Shown here: one piece after another, positions 59,216 through 64,000 of the stretch | Layout: every line of letters begins with the position of its first letter | Position numbering within the stretch: position 1 is the stretch's first letter | Assembly: GCF_014646155.1 (NCBI RefSeq) | Contig: NZ_BMMX01000008.1 | Span: 62,001 to 126,000, forward strand | DNA length: 64,000 nt | Source: Mangrovihabitans endophyticus | Lineage (GTDB): Bacteria; Actinomycetota; Actinomycetes; Mycobacteriales; Micromonosporaceae | Direction of reading: 5' to 3' | Notes under the pieces: generated by a model | Told to the model about the DNA's origin: nothing | Database searches by the model: none | What the model saw: only the letters and a program-made list of their open reading frames with translations | Position numbers and translations under genes: made by a program

Positions 59216-59965
59216 ATGCGCAGGCCCCTGATCGGACTGACCGCGTACGCCCAGCAGGTGCAGTACGGCGGCAATGACCTGATGGCGGGCATGCTGCCCA
59301 TGTCGTACGTGCGGGCGGTGCATGCCACCGGCGGTCGCGCCGTGCTGATCACTCCGGACGATCCGGGCGTGGACGTGCTGGATTCGTTGGACGGCATCGT
59401 GTTCACCGGCGGCGGCGACATCGACGCGCGGCACTGGGGCGCTCGGCTGCACCCGGCCGCGGACGTGGACGAGGTCCGGGACCGTTCCGAGCTGATGCTC
59501 ATGCACGCCGCCCTGGAACGGGACCTGCCGATTCTGGGTGTCTGCCGGGGCATGCAGTTGATGGCGGTGGCCGGCGGCGGCTCGCTGCACCAGCACCTGC
59601 CCGACGTGATCGGGCACGACCGGCACCGCGCGGCACCCGGCACCGATCCGTTGTCGGCCGACGCTTCCGCGTACGGGCGGCATGAGGTGGTGGTGCAGAC
59701 GGCGAGCCGGGCGCACGCCCTGCTCGGCGCCCACCTGACCGTGAACTCCTTTCACCACCAGGCGGTCGACGACCCGGGCACGTTCACGGTGAGCGGCTGG
59801 TGCCCGGAGGACCGCGTCGCGGAGATCCTTGAGGACCCGCGGCGGGTCTTCGCTCTCGGTGTGCAGTGGCACCCGGAGCGGACCGGTGACCTGCGCGTGT
59901 TCGAGGCCCTGGCGAGCGCGGCGGCGCGGCGTTCGGATCTCACCCGGCCCGCGCTCGCCGCCTGA
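59216..59965 (+). CDS. gamma-glutamyl-amine hydrolase, class I GATase (PuuD-like), copy 2
   Basis: 249 residues, paralogue of the preceding gene, also with nucleophile Cys110 (LGVCRGMQLMAVAGGG) and QWHPERTGD. It differs by an insertion near GTDPLSADASAYGRHEV and a C-terminal extension (RRSDLTRPALAA). The two share about half of their residues by eye, so they diverged well before any recent duplication and may act on different glutamylated amines. ATG after GAGGAGGACC. Probably co-transcribed with copy 1. Confidence 0.92.
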   Translation: MRRPLIGLTAYAQQVQYGGNDLMAGMLPMSYVRAVHATGGRAVLITPDDPGVDVLDSLDGIVFTGGGDIDARHWGARLHPAADVDEVRDRSELMLMHAALERDLPILGVCRGMQLMAVAGGGSLHQHLPDVIGHDRHRAAPGTDPLSADASAYGRHEVVVQTASRAHALLGAHLTVNSFHHQAVDDPGTFTVSGWCPEDRVAEILEDPRRVFALGVQWHPERTGDLRVFEALASAAARRSDLTRPALAA

Positions 59966-60102
59966 CCCGCCCCGGTCGGAAGCGATCCAGCCACCGGGAG
60001 AACCGAGCGGGCCGGCCTCGGCGGTGTCCCCCGACCGTGGTGCGGGAGCGGCGTGGCGGTCGGCCTGTCGCACTCCGGCTGAGGCCGGATCGCGATCGGT
60101 GC

Positions 60103-60108
60103 TACCGT
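60103..60108 (+). promoter_or_regulatory. candidate -10 box of the hybrid kinase gene
   Basis: TACCGT about 57 bases before the ATG; the leader contains GGGAGG five bases before the start codon, so this gene is conventionally translated. Confidence 0.35.
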
Positions 60109-60164
60109 GCACGCACCGTGGCCGGCACCATTCGGCCAGCGGCGGATCATCGCGGGAGGGCTAA

Positions 60165-63801
<3,637 letters not shown>

Positions 63802-63818
<17 letters not shown>

Positions 63819-64000
63819 GCCACGGCTGCCCGGCCAGCCCGGAGATCTCCAGCACGCGCAGGACCTGCGGCGACGGCCGCACCTCCAGCGCACCGGGGTA
63901 GCGATCGGCGAGCCGGATCACGGCATGGATCGCGGCCGAGTCGAAGAACGTGACCGCGCTCAGGTCGAGCGTGGCGCAGTGCACCCCGTCGGGTGTCGCG
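63802..64000 (-). CDS. STAS-domain anti-sigma factor antagonist, partial
   Basis: About 65 residues from the C-terminal part of a STAS domain; the N-terminus lies beyond the right edge. HCATLDLSAVTFFDSAAIHAVIRLADRYPGALEVRPSPQVLRVLEISGL holds the typical strand-Asp-Ser turn (FDSAAI), where the Ser is the usual phosphorylation site of SpoIIAA/RsbV-like antagonists. It converges with the hybrid kinase and overlaps its 3' end, so kinase (RsbW-like domain), phosphatase (PP2C) and substrate (STAS) are encoded side by side. Confidence 0.85.

Overview
The window reads as a chromosomal segment of a high-GC filamentous actinobacterium, most likely a member of the Micromonosporaceae (Actinoplanes/Micromonospora type). 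The grounds are the very high GC, the frequent GTG starts, the many GTGA/ATGA/TGATG gene overlaps, the rarity of TTA codons, an F420-type oxidoreductase, the MEP isoprenoid genes, and a gene order that follows the conserved actinobacterial block ffh - rpsP - rimM - trmD - rplS - lepB - rnhB - DUF2469 ... xerC ... dprA - comM - yraN ... rpsB - tsf - pyrH - frr - cdsA - rlmN ... dxr - rip1 - ispG - GNAT. The genus is an inference; no rRNA gene is present.

Layout. 0-4 kb: a minus-strand cell-envelope sugar operon (Stealth phosphotransferase, nucleotide-sugar dehydrogenase, acyltransferase cut by the left edge). 4.4-18 kb: translation, secretion and RNA housekeeping (ffh, proS, rpsP-khpA-rimM-trmD-rplS, two signal peptidases, NUDIX, rnhB, DUF2469, an M23 peptidase), interrupted at 6.2-6.8 kb by a minisatellite and a large inverted repeat. 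18-27.7 kb: xerC and the DNA-uptake operon yraN-comM-dprA, separated by an accessory stretch (DUF6636 lipoprotein, GntR, a GPP34 / APC permease / GNAT / DUF574 methyltransferase operon, an AlpA-like HTH). 27.8-36.3 kb: rpsB-tsf, pyrH-frr-cdsA-rlmN and a repeat-bearing DivIVA-like protein. 36.4-40.4 kb: an MBL-Rieske fusion protein facing a phytoene-desaturase-like flavoprotein and a YihY membrane protein. 40.5-45.8 kb: dxr, the site-2 protease, ispG, a PadR regulator and the ispG-linked GNAT. 45.8-52.1 kb: an LLM-class oxidoreductase, a DUF998 membrane protein, an ABC-2 exporter, a NarL-type two-component system and a MerR regulator. 52.1-53.2 kb: about 1 kb of repeat- and hairpin-rich non-coding DNA. 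53.2-60 kb: a gamma-glutamylation pathway for polyamines or related amines (permease, glutamine-synthetase-like ligase, aldehyde dehydrogenase, SDR, two tandem PuuD-type hydrolases). 60.2-64 kb: a 1217-residue histidine-kinase / receiver / PP2C phosphatase / RsbW-like hybrid beside a STAS antagonist cut by the right edge.

Main points for follow-up. (1) About a dozen genes have a TANNNT -10 box only 6-8 nt before the start codon, the signature of leaderless mRNAs; this also fixes several start codons. (2) The first signal peptidase gene carries two TTA codons while its tandem paralogue has none seen. (3) A promoter followed by two perfect hairpins at 20.2-20.3 kb looks like an unannotated small RNA. 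(4) The C-terminal hybrid kinase puts a phosphorelay and a sigma-factor partner-switching module in one polypeptide. (5) A 13-mer (AAGTCCAAGATCG) builds inverted repeats at two distant intergenic sites. (6) An MBL-Rieske protein carries the two domains of vertebrate CMP-sialic acid hydroxylase in swapped order.
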